Assembly (NCBI GenBank): GCA_017443845.1
Contig: JAFSXX010000006.1
Coordinates: 1-64,000 of the forward strand
From: Bacteroidales bacterium
GTDB lineage: Bacteria > Bacteroidota > Bacteroidia > Bacteroidales > UBA932
Direction: 5' to 3'
Length of the DNA stretch: 64,000 bases
Shown one piece after another: positions 25,171 through 34,031 of the stretch; position 1 is the first letter of the stretch; the number at the start of each line of letters is the position of its first letter. The notes under the pieces were generated by a model. That model had not been told where the DNA came from. It saw only the letters and a list, made by a program, of their open reading frames with translations, and searched no databases. Position numbers and translations under genes: made by a program.

Positions 25171-25868
25171 AAGATGTCATCATAGCCTGCGATTTCGGCA
25201 GTGCACAGCAGGCGCTCTCTTTTCTCGAGAGGTTCGGAGGCTGCCCGCGCAAGCCTTTCGTCAAGATAGGCATGGAGTTGTATTACGGGGCCGGTCCCGA
25301 TATCGTGCGGGAGATCAAGGCCCGCGGGCACAGGATTTTCCTGGATCTCAAGCTGCACGATATTCCCAATACGGTGCGCAAGACCATGCAGGTGCTTTCG
25401 GCGCTGGATGTGGATATGACCAATGTGCACGCTGCGGGGACCATCGAGATGATGAAGGCGGCGCGCGAGGGGCTGACCCGCGAGGACGGAAGCCGGCCGC
25501 TGCTGATTGCGGTGACTCAGCTCACTTCTACCAGTGAGGAGCGTATGCGGAGCGACCTGCTTATCGATGCGACCATCAATGAGGCCATTACGCATTATGC
25601 CGCCTGCGCCCGCGAGGCGGGGCTCGACGGCGTGGTCTGTTCGCCTCTGGAGGCGGCGATGATCAAGGAGCGCTGCGGCAAGGAGTTCCTGACGGTGACT
25701 CCCGGTATCCGTTTCGCCGATGCTGCCGCAGACGACCAGGTGCGCATCACTACTCCGGCCCGGGCCCGCGAGATCGGCTCAGATTTCATCGTAGTCGGCC
25801 GCCCGATCACCGCCGCTGACGATCCCGTCGCGGCCTATATGCGTTGCGTAAAGGATTTTATCGGATAA
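25167..25868 (+). CDS. pyrF: Orotidine-5'-phosphate decarboxylase
   Basis: 233 residues. It makes UMP. The active-site motif [17 protein letters not shown] holds the Lys and Asp; VTPGIRF and FIVVGRPI bind the phosphate. It starts in an ATGA overlap with pyrD and ends 11 bp before pyrE. Confidence 0.96.
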   Translation: MKDVIIACDFGSAQQALSFLERFGGCPRKPFVKIGMELYYGAGPDIVREIKARGHRIFLDLKLHDIPNTVRKTMQVLSALDVDMTNVHAAGTIEMMKAAREGLTREDGSRPLLIAVTQLTSTSEERMRSDLLIDATINEAITHYAACAREAGLDGVVCSPLEAAMIKERCGKEFLTVTPGIRFADAAADDQVRITTPARAREIGSDFIVVGRPITAADDPVAAYMRCVKDFIG

Positions 25869-25879
25869 TTACAATAATT

Positions 25880-26515
25880 ATGAAAGAGTTAATAGCTAAA
25901 CATTTACTTTCGATAGGGGCTGTGTTTTTGAGGCCGGATGAGCCGTTTACCTGGGCCAGCGGTATCAAGAGCCCTATTTATTGCGACAACAGGCTTATTC
26001 TCAGCGCTCCGGCGACGCGTACCGTCGTGGAGCAGGCGATTGCAGATACGGTCAAGAAGTATTATCCGCAGGCCGAGGCCCTTATGGGCACTTCGACGGC
26101 GGGAATCGCCCACGCCGCCATCGCGGCCACTATCCTGGGGCTGCCGATGGGATACGTCCGCGGCGAGGCCAAGAGCCACGGCCGCAACAACCGCATCGAG
26201 GGACGCCTCGAGAAGGGGGCTAAGGTCGTAGTCATCGAGGACCTCATCTCCACCGGCGGAAGCGCCATCGAGGTGGTCGAGGCCCTTCGCGAGGCTGGAG
26301 CCGAGGTGCTGGGCATCGTAAGCATCTTCACTTACGGAATGAAGAAGGGCCTCGAGAGGCTCGCCGCAGCCAAGGTGGAGAACCACTCCCTCTCCGACCT
26401 CGACGCCCTCGTGGAGGTCGCCGTCAGCGAGAATTATATCGCCCCGCAGTGGAAGGAACGCATCCTCCGCTTCCGCGACAACCCTTCGGATGAAAGTTGG
26501 ATAGATAACAAATAG
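25880..26515 (+). CDS. pyrE: Orotate phosphoribosyltransferase
   Basis: 211 residues from the start at 25880 (MKELIAKHLLSIGAVFL); the longer reading from 25844 would overlap pyrF. It joins orotate and PRPP. FTWASGIKSPIYCDNR, STAGIAHAA, GRNNRIEGRLEKG and the PRPP loop VVVIEDLISTGGSAIE are all present. It lies directly before pyrB. Confidence 0.96.
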   Translation: MKELIAKHLLSIGAVFLRPDEPFTWASGIKSPIYCDNRLILSAPATRTVVEQAIADTVKKYYPQAEALMGTSTAGIAHAAIAATILGLPMGYVRGEAKSHGRNNRIEGRLEKGAKVVVIEDLISTGGSAIEVVEALREAGAEVLGIVSIFTYGMKKGLERLAAAKVENHSLSDLDALVEVAVSENYIAPQWKERILRFRDNPSDESWIDNK

Positions 26516-26517
26516 AT

Positions 26518-27609
26518 ATGAAACACCTGATCGATCCCACCGACCTCACCAAAGAGGAGGTTGACCAGATTGTAGAACTCGGAGAGGCCATCCACGCCCA
26601 TCCCGAGCAATACCGCGACGCCCTCAGATACCACAAGCTCGCGACCCTCTTCTATGAGCCCAGCACCCGCACCAGGCTGAGTTTCACCGCGGCAATGATG
26701 GAACTCGGCGGCAATGTCCTGGGTTTTGCCGATGCCACCAACAGCTCCGTAGCCAAGGGCGAGAGCGTCGAAGACACCGTCAAGGTGGTGGGTTCGTTCG
26801 CCGACATTATCGCCATCAGGCACCATATCGAGGGGGCGCCCTATGTGGCGAGCCTCGTCTCCTCCGTCCCCATCATCAATGCGGGCGACGGCAGCCACGC
26901 GCACCCCACGCAGACCCTGACCGACCTGATAACCATCAAGAAGGAACTAGGGCATATCGACAACATCACCATCGGATTCTGCGGCGACCTGCGCTTCGGG
27001 CGCACTGTGCACTCCCTGATAAAGGCCCTCTCGCGCTACAGCGGCATAAAGGTCATCCTCATCGCTCCGGACGAGCTCAAGCTGCCGGATTACATCAAGC
27101 AGGATGTCTGTATGAAACAGGGCGTCGCATACCGGGAGGTCAACAATATCGAGGAGGTCATAGGCGAACTCGACGTGCTCTATATGACTCGCGTGCAGAA
27201 GGAGCGTTTCCTCGACGAGGACGAATTCGAGCGGGTCAAGGACAGTTTCGTGCTAGACAGCAAGAAGATGGCCCTCGCGCGGGAGAAGATGGCGGTGCTC
27301 CATCCCCTGCCCCGCGTCAACGAGATCCTGCCCGAGGTGGACTCCGACCCCCGCGCGGCCTATTTCCGCCAGGTGGAGTACGGCAAATTCGTAAGGATGG
27401 CGCTCATCCTCAAGCTGCTCGAATGGAAGAACGACCCTTCGCATCCGATGCCCGCCCCGGAGGAGAGTTTCAGCGACCGCAGGCTGCGCTGCAACAACCC
27501 GCGCTGCATCTGCAACTGCGAGCAGCATATCCCCCAGCAGTTCCGCATCTCCGACTCCGGAGTGGTGCGCTGCTTCTATTGCGACGCGCGCGCTGCAAAG
27601 AACAATTGA
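26518..27609 (+). CDS. pyrB: Aspartate carbamoyltransferase fused to a PyrI-type zinc ribbon
   Basis: 363 residues. Residues 1 to about 305 are a full catalytic chain: the carbamoyl-phosphate loop FYEPSTRTRLSF, HPTQTLTDL and VLHPLPRVNEI are intact. A further 50-odd residues (from about 312) match only the C-terminal zinc domain of the regulatory chain PyrI: C-NNPR-C ... QQFRISDSGVVR-C-FY-C, the same C-x4-C...C-x2-C order. The nucleotide-binding domain of PyrI is missing. In the normal enzyme the zinc domain touches the catalytic chain and joins trimers, so this fusion could form larger assemblies but should not sense CTP/ATP. Last gene of the operon; no separate pyrI in the window. Confidence 0.95.
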   Translation: MKHLIDPTDLTKEEVDQIVELGEAIHAHPEQYRDALRYHKLATLFYEPSTRTRLSFTAAMMELGGNVLGFADATNSSVAKGESVEDTVKVVGSFADIIAIRHHIEGAPYVASLVSSVPIINAGDGSHAHPTQTLTDLITIKKELGHIDNITIGFCGDLRFGRTVHSLIKALSRYSGIKVILIAPDELKLPDYIKQDVCMKQGVAYREVNNIEEVIGELDVLYMTRVQKERFLDEDEFERVKDSFVLDSKKMALAREKMAVLHPLPRVNEILPEVDSDPRAAYFRQVEYGKFVRMALILKLLEWKNDPSHPMPAPEESFSDRRLRCNNPRCICNCEQHIPQQFRISDSGVVRCFYCDARAAKNN

Positions 27610-27617
27610 TAATTTTG

Positions 27618-27625
27618 TATATTTG
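27618..27625 (+). promoter_or_regulatory. -7 element of the YitT-family gene
   Basis: TATATTTG, 30 nt before the ATG at 27656 and 8 nt after the pyrB stop. A -33 box at normal spacing is not clear. Confidence 0.55.
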
Positions 27626-27655
27626 CGCCCCGTTAACGAAAAACAGATAACTGGA

Positions 27656-28594
27656 ATGAATAAAATCATCGCACTTCTCAAGACCCGCAAGTTTTGGAGC
27701 GAGTTCCTGACTATGACCCTGGGAATGTTCGTCGCGGCTGCGGCAGTCAATTATTTCCTGGTCCCGAGCAAGATTATCGTCGGAAGCATCACCGGTCTTT
27801 CGATTGTCCTGACCAATATCTTCGGAGCCATCGGATTCAATGTAAAGCTGTCGGTGATGATATTCATCATCAATGCGATCCTGCTGGTTCTGGCCTACTT
27901 CCTCATCGGGCCGGAGTTCGGAATCAAGACGGTCTATACGGCGCTGATCCTGGGTCCCATGATCGACATCTGGGAGGCCATCCTGCCCGTTTCGAAACTC
28001 ATCGAGCCCGGCAACGCCTCGGTGATGAACGACCCCTGGTTCGACCTGTTGTGCTTCGTCTTGATTCTCAGCATGTCGCAGGCAATCCTCTTCAGGATCA
28101 ACGCCAGCACGGGAGGTCTCGACATACTGGCCAAAATCGTCAATAAGTATCTGCATTTCGACATCGGCACCTCGGTTTCGGTGGCAGGCGCCATTATCTG
28201 CTGCACGGCGTTCGCCATCAATCCCGTCCGCCTTGTGATCATCGGCCTTATCGGTACCTGGATCAACGGCATCGTAGTGGACTTTTTCACCGCATCGCTG
28301 AACCGCCGCAAGAGGGTCTGCATCATCAGCAACGACTACGAGACGATCCGCAAATATATCATCAACGACCTTCACCGCGGCTGCAGCCTTTACGACGTAA
28401 AGGGCGGTTTCCACGAAGATTCACACGTCGAGATCCAGGCCATCCTGGCCAAGAACGAGTTCAGCGACCTGATGGGATATATACGCGACAACAATCTCCA
28501 CGCATTCATCACGGCCGGAAACGTGAGCGAGGTTTACGGTCTTTGGAAGACCACCCATCACGGCAAGGATGAGGTGGAGGTTCTGAGACAGTAG
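27656..28594 (+). CDS. YitT-family membrane protein (DUF161 + DUF2179)
   Basis: 312 residues from the start at 27656 (MNKIIALLKTRKFW). About five or six hydrophobic segments (e.g. EFLTMTLGMFVAAAAVNYFLVPSKI shortened; residues 15-35, 55-80, 85-105, 150-205) are followed by a cytoplasmic DUF2179 domain (KRVCIISNDYETIRKYI...). Proteins of this family are wide-spread; transport roles have been proposed but not settled. It has its own promoter and is 9 bp before the YqaA-like gene. Confidence 0.88.
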   Translation: MNKIIALLKTRKFWSEFLTMTLGMFVAAAAVNYFLVPSKIIVGSITGLSIVLTNIFGAIGFNVKLSVMIFIINAILLVLAYFLIGPEFGIKTVYTALILGPMIDIWEAILPVSKLIEPGNASVMNDPWFDLLCFVLILSMSQAILFRINASTGGLDILAKIVNKYLHFDIGTSVSVAGAIICCTAFAINPVRLVIIGLIGTWINGIVVDFFTASLNRRKRVCIISNDYETIRKYIINDLHRGCSLYDVKGGFHEDSHVEIQAILAKNEFSDLMGYIRDNNLHAFITAGNVSEVYGLWKTTHHGKDEVEVLRQ

Positions 28595-28603
28595 CATTCT
28601 GCG

Positions 28604-29068
28604 ATGCCGGATCTCAGCAGCCTCGGCTTCCTTGGCCTTTTCCTCGGGACATTCCTGGCGGCCACCGTGGTGCCGTTCAGTTCGGATGCGCTCTACATAG
28701 CCGTGATGCTGGCCACGAAGAGGCCGTGGATCTGCCTCATAGTGGGTTCCCTCGGCAACTGGCTGGGCAGCGTCACCACCTATTTCCTGGGACGCACCTG
28801 CAAGTGGGAATGGCTCGAAAAGCATTTCAAGGTCAAGCGCGAGGACCTCGAGAAACAGAAGAAGAATATCGACCGATACGGCGTCTGGATGGCGCTCATC
28901 AGCTGGGTGCCTATCATAGGCGATGTCATCTCGCTGGGACTGGGCTTTTACAAGACCAAGCCTTTCTGGACCCTGTTGCTGCTTCTCGTCGGCAAAGTCC
29001 TCCGCTTCAGCGTCTGGACCCTGCTTACCCTCCACCCCGCCATCGCCCAGGCGCTGCATCTGGGCTAG
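28604..29068 (+). CDS. YqaA-type (VTT/DedA superfamily) membrane protein
   Basis: 154 residues with four or so hydrophobic segments. FLAATVVPFSSDALYIAVML, GNWLGSVTTYFLGR and SWVPIIGDVISLGLGF fit the YqaA branch of the VTT (SNARE-associated) family. Members of the superfamily are linked to lipid scrambling or membrane stress; no role can be read here. It ends 6 bp before the convergent flavin-reductase gene, with no terminator between. Confidence 0.85.
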   Translation: MPDLSSLGFLGLFLGTFLAATVVPFSSDALYIAVMLATKRPWICLIVGSLGNWLGSVTTYFLGRTCKWEWLEKHFKVKREDLEKQKKNIDRYGVWMALISWVPIIGDVISLGLGFYKTKPFWTLLLLLVGKVLRFSVWTLLTLHPAIAQALHLG

Positions 29069-29074
29069 CGTGAA

Positions 29075-29683
29075 TTACTCGCCCTCGCGGCCGCGTACCC
29101 AGACGTGCTCGATCTCGCCGACATAAACTGAATGGACGCCCATCCTGCCGGGAGCATAAAATTGTTCGGGAACGTCGCCGAATCCCCTCTCGTCGAAGGG
29201 GAAGCCGTAAATCTTCCGGGCCTCAATGATCATATCGGCCTCAGCGAATGAAGGAAGCCCGCTTTCGAGCCACTCAAGTGTAAGGCCGGACTCCTTGATT
29301 TTGTCGCCGTCCCGTCCGGAATGGCTGCCCAGATACTGCAGCGCCTCCCGGCATTCAGAAGGGAAAAAGGCTACGGTAAAATGGCCGTTCTTCTCCATGA
29401 ATTCATAAGTGTAACGGCTGCTGGAGACATAGACCGTCACTACCGGCCGGTTCCAAAGCTCTCCCAGGGAGCCCCAGGAAATGGTCATAGTATTCACGTC
29501 TCCGGGAACTCCGGCGGTAACCAGCGCCCATTTCTGGTCGAAGAGCTCTATGGCATTCTCCTTGATCTCCTCAGGCTTGATCTCTATCGTTCCTTTGCCT
29601 TTCATCTCGCTGTTTTGCTGCGCACCCTGGCCGCAGGATACCAGTATGATAGCGGTCAGGATGAATAATGTGATTCGCTTCAT
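29075..29683 (-). CDS. Flavin-reductase-like lipoprotein
   Basis: 202 residues. The N-terminus MKRITLFILTAIILVSCGQG is a lipoprotein signal with VSC lipobox. The rest (ALVTAGVPGDVNTMTISWGSLGELWNRPVVTVYV...HFTVAFFPSE) is a flavin-reductase/FMN-binding split-barrel domain. Export of such a domain is a Bacteroidetes habit; its electron donor is not evident. The ATG overlaps the stop of the upstream fRMsr gene (ATGA), which links two redox proteins in one unit. Confidence 0.85.
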   Translation of the reverse strand: MKRITLFILTAIILVSCGQGAQQNSEMKGKGTIEIKPEEIKENAIELFDQKWALVTAGVPGDVNTMTISWGSLGELWNRPVVTVYVSSSRYTYEFMEKNGHFTVAFFPSECREALQYLGSHSGRDGDKIKESGLTLEWLESGLPSFAEADMIIEARKIYGFPFDERGFGDVPEQFYAPGRMGVHSVYVGEIEHVWVRGREGE

Positions 29684-30162
29684 TCGTTAATTATTTTAGC
29701 TAATATTAGTACGATTGCCTCCAGATAGCGGGCATCTGTTTCTGAAAAGGTATTCAGTTCGCGGCTGTCGATATCCAGCACGGCGCATACCGAGCCGTCG
29801 GGACCGAAAACAGGAACGACTATCTCGCTGCGGGACTCGCTCGAGCAGGCGATATGGCCGGGGAACTGCTCTACATCCGGCACTATTACCGTACGCTTCT
29901 CTTTCCAGGCCGTACCGCACACTCCGCGGCCGTAGCCGATGCGGGTGCAGGCCACGGGCCCCTGGAAAGGCCCCAGTACAAGTTCGCTGCCGCGGGCGGC
30001 ATCGGCAGAGGGTTTCACTATATAAAACCCTGTCCACCAGAATCCCATCGCATAATGGATCAGGGACGAGACATTGGCCATCAGCGCGACGGCATCGCTC
30101 TCCCCTTCCGCCAGGCTTTTTACCGCCTGAAGCAGTTCTTCATATTTTTCTTCGACTGACAT
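29680..30162 (-). CDS. msrC: Free methionine-(R)-sulfoxide reductase (GAF domain)
   Basis: 160 residues from MSVEEKYEELLQ at 30162. It reduces free Met-R-sulfoxide with thioredoxin. The GAF domain keeps the three Cys of the family: VACTRIGYGRGVCGTAW and GHIACSSESRSEIVVP. The start at 30162 is chosen because the TATATTTG box (30190-30183) puts transcription start near 30177, so a start at 30180 would not be well transcribed. It is divergent from recQ and coupled to the flavin-reductase lipoprotein. Confidence 0.88.
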   Translation of the reverse strand: MSVEEKYEELLQAVKSLAEGESDAVALMANVSSLIHYAMGFWWTGFYIVKPSADAARGSELVLGPFQGPVACTRIGYGRGVCGTAWKEKRTVIVPDVEQFPGHIACSSESRSEIVVPVFGPDGSVCAVLDIDSRELNTFSETDARYLEAIVLILAKIINE

Positions 30163-30182
30163 AATCTCAATAATTGGCATGA

Positions 30183-30214
30183 CAAATATAAATAATCTTT
30201 TTTCCGTATCTTTG
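30183..30214. promoter_or_regulatory. Divergent promoters of msrC (-) and recQ (+)
   Basis: Minus-strand TATATTTG at 30190-30183 serves the fRMsr gene. Plus-strand TATCTTTG at 30207-30214 ends only 5 nt before recQ's ATG, so the recQ message should start at or next to the start codon (leaderless or almost so). Confidence 0.7.
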
Positions 30215-30219
30215 AAACA

Positions 30220-31956
30220 ATGAATCGAAAGGAGGAAAACATACCGCAGAGCGCCGCCGAATGCCTCAAACTCCATTGGGGCTACGACTCGTTCAGGCCC
30301 AGGCAGGAGGAGATAATCGAATCCGTCCTGGCGGGCCGCGACACGCTCGCAATCCTTCCCACGGGAGGAGGCAAGAGCATCTGCTTCCAGGTCCCCGCCC
30401 TGATGCGCGAAGGCATCTGCATAGTGGTATCACCCCTCATCGCCCTGATGAAAGACCAGGTCCTCAACCTCAGGGCCCGCCGCATCAAGGCGCTGGCGGT
30501 ATATTCCGGAATGACGAGGGGCGACATCGACATCACCCTCGACAATGCCGCCTACGGCGACTACAAGTTCCTGTACGTCTCCCCCGAGCGTCTCAGGACC
30601 AGGCTCTTCCAGGCCCGCCTGCAGAAGATGAAGGTCTCCCTGCTGGTGGTGGACGAGGCGCACTGCATCTCGCAGTGGGGCTACGATTTCAGGCCCGATT
30701 ACCTCGAAATCGCCTCGATCCGGAAGATCCTGCCCGAAGATGTGCCCTGCGTCGCGATGACGGCCACCGCGACGCCGGATGTCGCCCGGGACATCATGGA
30801 GCGCCTCTCCTTCCAGGAGCCCAACCTGATCCGCGCGGGATTTGAAAGGCCCAACCTCTCGTATATCTTCCGGCGCGCCGAGGATAAGATGGGGCAGTTG
30901 CTGAGGATTTGCCAGGGCACGCCCGGCAGCGGCATAGTCTATGTCGGCAAGCGGAAAACGGCCGAAGACCTGGCTGCCTTCCTGCGTTCGCAGGAAACGG
31001 GCGCCGAGGCATATCACGCCGGTATGACAGCCGCCGCGAGGAATCTGATACAGGAGCGCTGGAAATCGGGCGAAACGCGGATAATAGTATCGACCAACGC
31101 CTTCGGAATGGGTATCGACAAGGCCGATGTGCGATTCGTCTGCCACTACGACATGCCGGATTCCCCCGAGGCCTACTTCCAGGAGGCCGGACGCGCGGGA
31201 CGCGACGGGCGTAAGGCTTACGCCGTGCTCCTCTGGAACCCATCCGACATACGGCGCCTTAAGCAGATAACCAAGGTCACCTTCCCTCCCCTGGAGTACA
31301 TCCGGGACATCTACCAGAAGGTGTTCCAGTTCTATGAGATCCCTTACGAGGGAGGGGCCGGAGAAAGCCGCAAGTTCGATTTGGAGGAGTTCGCGAAGCG
31401 TTTCCAACTGCATCCCGCCACGGCATTCTATGCCGTAAAATATATCGAACAGTCGGGATACTGGACCCTGAGCGACGAGGTGGACATCCCTTCGAAACTC
31501 AACATCGCGGTCGCCCGCGACACGCTCTATCAGGTACAGGTCGAGGACCCCGATATGGATTCGCTGCTCAAGGTGGTGATGAGGATGTATCCCGGCATCT
31601 TCTCCGGATATCTCTCCATCAGCGAGGAGCGTATCGCACGCATCGGGCACTTTGCCGTGGATGTCGTCAAAGAGCGGCTTGCCAGACTGGCTAAAAGGCA
31701 ATTGGTCAAATACATTCCGAGGTTTACGGCAACCCTTATCACATTCGCCGGGGAGCGCCTGACCGAGGACAATCTGCGACTTCCCCAGTCCGAATACGAA
31801 GAGCGGCTCTCCCGCCGCGAGAGACGGGTCCAGGCCATGACAGACCTGGTCGAGGACGACTCGCAGTGCCGCGTGGAACGACTGCTCCGCTATTTCGGGC
31901 AGGAAGAGACCGCACCTTGCGGCTCCTGCGACGTCTGCCGCGCGAAGAAATTCTGA
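30220..31956 (+). CDS. recQ: ATP-dependent DNA helicase RecQ
   Basis: 578 residues. It unwinds DNA 3' to 5' in recombination and fork repair. Helicase motifs: I, ILPTGGGKSICFQ; II, VDEAHCISQWGYDFRPDY; III, AMTATATPDV; VI, QEAGRAGRDGRKA. After the winged-helix RQC part the protein ends CGSCDVCRAKKF; the zinc-binding Cys end the chain and no HRDC domain is present. So it is a short RecQ, a form common in Bacteroidetes. The promoter predicts a leaderless message. Confidence 0.96.
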   Translation: MNRKEENIPQSAAECLKLHWGYDSFRPRQEEIIESVLAGRDTLAILPTGGGKSICFQVPALMREGICIVVSPLIALMKDQVLNLRARRIKALAVYSGMTRGDIDITLDNAAYGDYKFLYVSPERLRTRLFQARLQKMKVSLLVVDEAHCISQWGYDFRPDYLEIASIRKILPEDVPCVAMTATATPDVARDIMERLSFQEPNLIRAGFERPNLSYIFRRAEDKMGQLLRICQGTPGSGIVYVGKRKTAEDLAAFLRSQETGAEAYHAGMTAAARNLIQERWKSGETRIIVSTNAFGMGIDKADVRFVCHYDMPDSPEAYFQEAGRAGRDGRKAYAVLLWNPSDIRRLKQITKVTFPPLEYIRDIYQKVFQFYEIPYEGGAGESRKFDLEEFAKRFQLHPATAFYAVKYIEQSGYWTLSDEVDIPSKLNIAVARDTLYQVQVEDPDMDSLLKVVMRMYPGIFSGYLSISEERIARIGHFAVDVVKERLARLAKRQLVKYIPRFTATLITFAGERLTEDNLRLPQSEYEERLSRRERRVQAMTDLVEDDSQCRVERLLRYFGQEETAPCGSCDVCRAKKF

Positions 31957-31965
31957 TACTTTTAT

Positions 31966-31973
31966 TATATTTG
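31966..31973 (+). promoter_or_regulatory. -7 element of the esterase lipoprotein gene
   Basis: TATATTTG, 22 nt before the ATG at 31996, in the short gap after recQ. Confidence 0.62.
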
Positions 31974-31995
31974 TTGTTTAATACGATAAAAGAGA

Positions 31996-33828
31996 ATGAA
32001 GAAACTATCAATTCTTGCAGCAACAGCCCTGTTGGCGCTGCTTTCTCTCGCGGGCTCCTGCGAAAGGAGCCCCGTGCCGCAGCTTCCCGACAGGGGCAAG
32101 GTAACCCTTGAGGTGTTTGCCGACTGGCCCGCTCCCGTAGACGGCGAGACCCGCGTAACCCTCGATGACGGGGAACTCGTCTGGGAGAACAACGAGCGGC
32201 TGGCAGTCCTCTTCAGCAATTCGCAGGATACCGCAGGAGGCCCCAGGGCAATCCTCAACTCGGTTTCCGAAGGCCGCTTCGCCGGCAAAATCGATCTCTC
32301 CACGATCGCCGCAGGCGGCAGGACGATGGACGATCTGAGGGCGATAGTGGTTCCCGCGGACCGCAACACCCGTTTCGAGTGCAGGAGCGCAGGCAACCGC
32401 TTTGCGACGCCCTGCCACAGCCAGCAGGTACAGCATCTCAACGGCGTATTGAACGGCGACCACGTTCCTCTCTTTGCAACCGTCAAGCAGAGCGACCTCA
32501 AGAAGCTGGACAACGGCAACTACACCCTCAGCGGAGTACAGCTCAACTACGGCTGCACGCTGCTGGAATTCAACATATACGGCACCCAGGCCGAAATGGA
32601 GCCGGATGAGATATTCAAGAACATCTACGCCCAGTGCACCAAGAAGGCCATTGTCGGAATGGGCTACTGGACCAACGGCAAGTTTACCATCAGCGGCAAC
32701 ATTTCCGATCCGGTCAGGGTCTTCCTGGAGGAAGAATGCGTTGCGGGCGGAAGGACCAAGGACAACTGCATCAAGCTCTATGCGGCCGTTATGCCCCGCG
32801 CAGAAGGCAACCAGACTCCAGTCCTGAGCACCATCAAGATCAGGACCAGCAAGGCGCTCTATACCAAGAGCGTAAACGCCAGCCTGAAACTCTATGCAGG
32901 CCACGTGGTGCGTATAGGTCTCGACCTCTCCACCTTCTCCCGCTCGGAATCCGGGCCCGAGGAGACCATCGGAGTAGGAGTGGATTCCATCACCACTTAT
33001 ATCGGCTATCTTCCTATGGCTAACAAGCCTATCAAGATTTACACATACGTTCCCACCGTCGGCGACATCACCAAGATGCCCATCCTCTTCGCTATGCACG
33101 GATCGGGAAGGAACGCCAAAGGCTCAATGAACAGTTGGAAGACCATAGCGCAGAACAAGAAGGTTATAGTAGTTTCTCCGCTGTTCGACGAATCCCAGTA
33201 TCCCAACTGGCTCTACCAGAGCGGAGGAGTCTCCTGGACCAATTCATATTACAACCCCAGGCCGATGTCGCTCTATACATACAATATGATCGAAGCGATT
33301 TTCGACCTCGTGAAGGAGCAACTTGGCAACACCTCGGAGAAATACGACCTCTGGGGCCACTCAGCCGGCTCGCAGTTCTCACACAGGATGACGCTGAATA
33401 TGCCGGATGCCCGCATCAACCGTGTGGTATGCTCCAATGCCGGATATTACACCGTACCCGAGCCGAGCGGTATCTCCAACGGCACTACGACCTTCGGATA
33501 TCCCTTCTCCGTCCTGGGTATGAATATGGACCTTGAGCAGCTCAAGACCTATTTCGCACGCGATTTGACGGTCCATCTGGGCACCAAGGACCTGGCCACC
33601 ACGCTTGAGGAAGACGACCAGCTTCCCGTCAGTCCCGGTGCCAAGGCTCAGGGCGCCTGCCGTTTCGAGCGCGGCCATTTCTTCTACAACAGGGCGAAGG
33701 CGGTTGCCGACAGCCTCGGATTCCCCTTCAACTGGAAACTCGTGGAGGTTGAGGGCGTCGCCCACAGCGGTTCCGGAATGGTGCAGAACAGCAAGACCGG
33801 CGCCGGTATTCTGCTTTACGGAAAATAG
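31996..33828 (+). CDS. Lipoprotein with Mfa-like N-terminal domain and C-terminal esterase (alpha/beta hydrolase)
   Basis: 610 residues. The signal peptide ends LAGSC (Cys22). Residues about 35-300 are beta-rich with the Mfa/fimbrillin-like pattern (ETRVTLDDGELVWENNERLAV). From about residue 340 an alpha/beta-hydrolase domain like those of PHB-depolymerase/feruloyl-esterase type proteins begins: ILFAMHGSGRNAKG is the oxyanion strand, GHSAGS (453-458) holds the Ser nucleophile, HLGTKDLA a candidate Asp and GVAHSG (about 589) the His. Secreted surface esterase by inference; the substrate is unknown. Followed directly by a YxxP-type small peptide, a pairing also seen at 5558-7638 with a different C-terminal module. 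Confidence 0.83.
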   Translation: MKKLSILAATALLALLSLAGSCERSPVPQLPDRGKVTLEVFADWPAPVDGETRVTLDDGELVWENNERLAVLFSNSQDTAGGPRAILNSVSEGRFAGKIDLSTIAAGGRTMDDLRAIVVPADRNTRFECRSAGNRFATPCHSQQVQHLNGVLNGDHVPLFATVKQSDLKKLDNGNYTLSGVQLNYGCTLLEFNIYGTQAEMEPDEIFKNIYAQCTKKAIVGMGYWTNGKFTISGNISDPVRVFLEEECVAGGRTKDNCIKLYAAVMPRAEGNQTPVLSTIKIRTSKALYTKSVNASLKLYAGHVVRIGLDLSTFSRSESGPEETIGVGVDSITTYIGYLPMANKPIKIYTYVPTVGDITKMPILFAMHGSGRNAKGSMNSWKTIAQNKKVIVVSPLFDESQYPNWLYQSGGVSWTNSYYNPRPMSLYTYNMIEAIFDLVKEQLGNTSEKYDLWGHSAGSQFSHRMTLNMPDARINRVVCSNAGYYTVPEPSGISNGTTTFGYPFSVLGMNMDLEQLKTYFARDLTVHLGTKDLATTLEEDDQLPVSPGAKAQGACRFERGHFFYNRAKAVADSLGFPFNWKLVEVEGVAHSGSGMVQNSKTGAGILLYGK

Positions 33829-33839
33829 GAGGAGAGATT

Positions 33840-33983
33840 ATGGAAAAGAGATTATTTGAATACGAGACCCCTGTGACGGAGATCAGCGTACTGCTGGCCT
33901 GCTCCGCCATCATTGCAGCTTCCGACAGCGGCGATCCCCTGAAACTGCCGGGAACGACCTTTGACGACTTTATTTTCCCTTAG
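33840..33983 (+). CDS. Small YxxPxxE...AAS-type peptide (47 aa)
   Basis: 47 residues, MEKRLFEYETPVTEISVLLA then CSAIIAASDSGDPLKLPGTT and FDDFIFP, ending in TAG. It starts 11 nt past the esterase stop and is preceded by AGGAGGAGA, an unusually strong ribosome binding site for this genome. The pattern Y-x-x-P-x-x-E...A-A-S-D-S...D-P...F-D-D-F is that of the short Bacteroidetes peptides found with surface lipoprotein genes; no role is known. It is related in plan, not closely in sequence, to the peptide at 5558. Confidence 0.75.
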   Translation: MEKRLFEYETPVTEISVLLACSAIIAASDSGDPLKLPGTTFDDFIFP

Positions 33984-33997
33984 TTAATTATCAACGA

Positions 33998-34016
33998 TGA
34001 TACTCCTGGAGTATCA
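33998..34016 (+). promoter_or_regulatory. Perfect 19-bp palindrome in the pckA upstream region
   Basis: TGATACTCC-T-GGAGTATCA, nine-base arms around one base, ending 15 bp before the pckA ATG. It may be an operator or a short mRNA hairpin near the start codon. Confidence 0.7.
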
Positions 34017-34031
34017 AACCAACAACAAATA

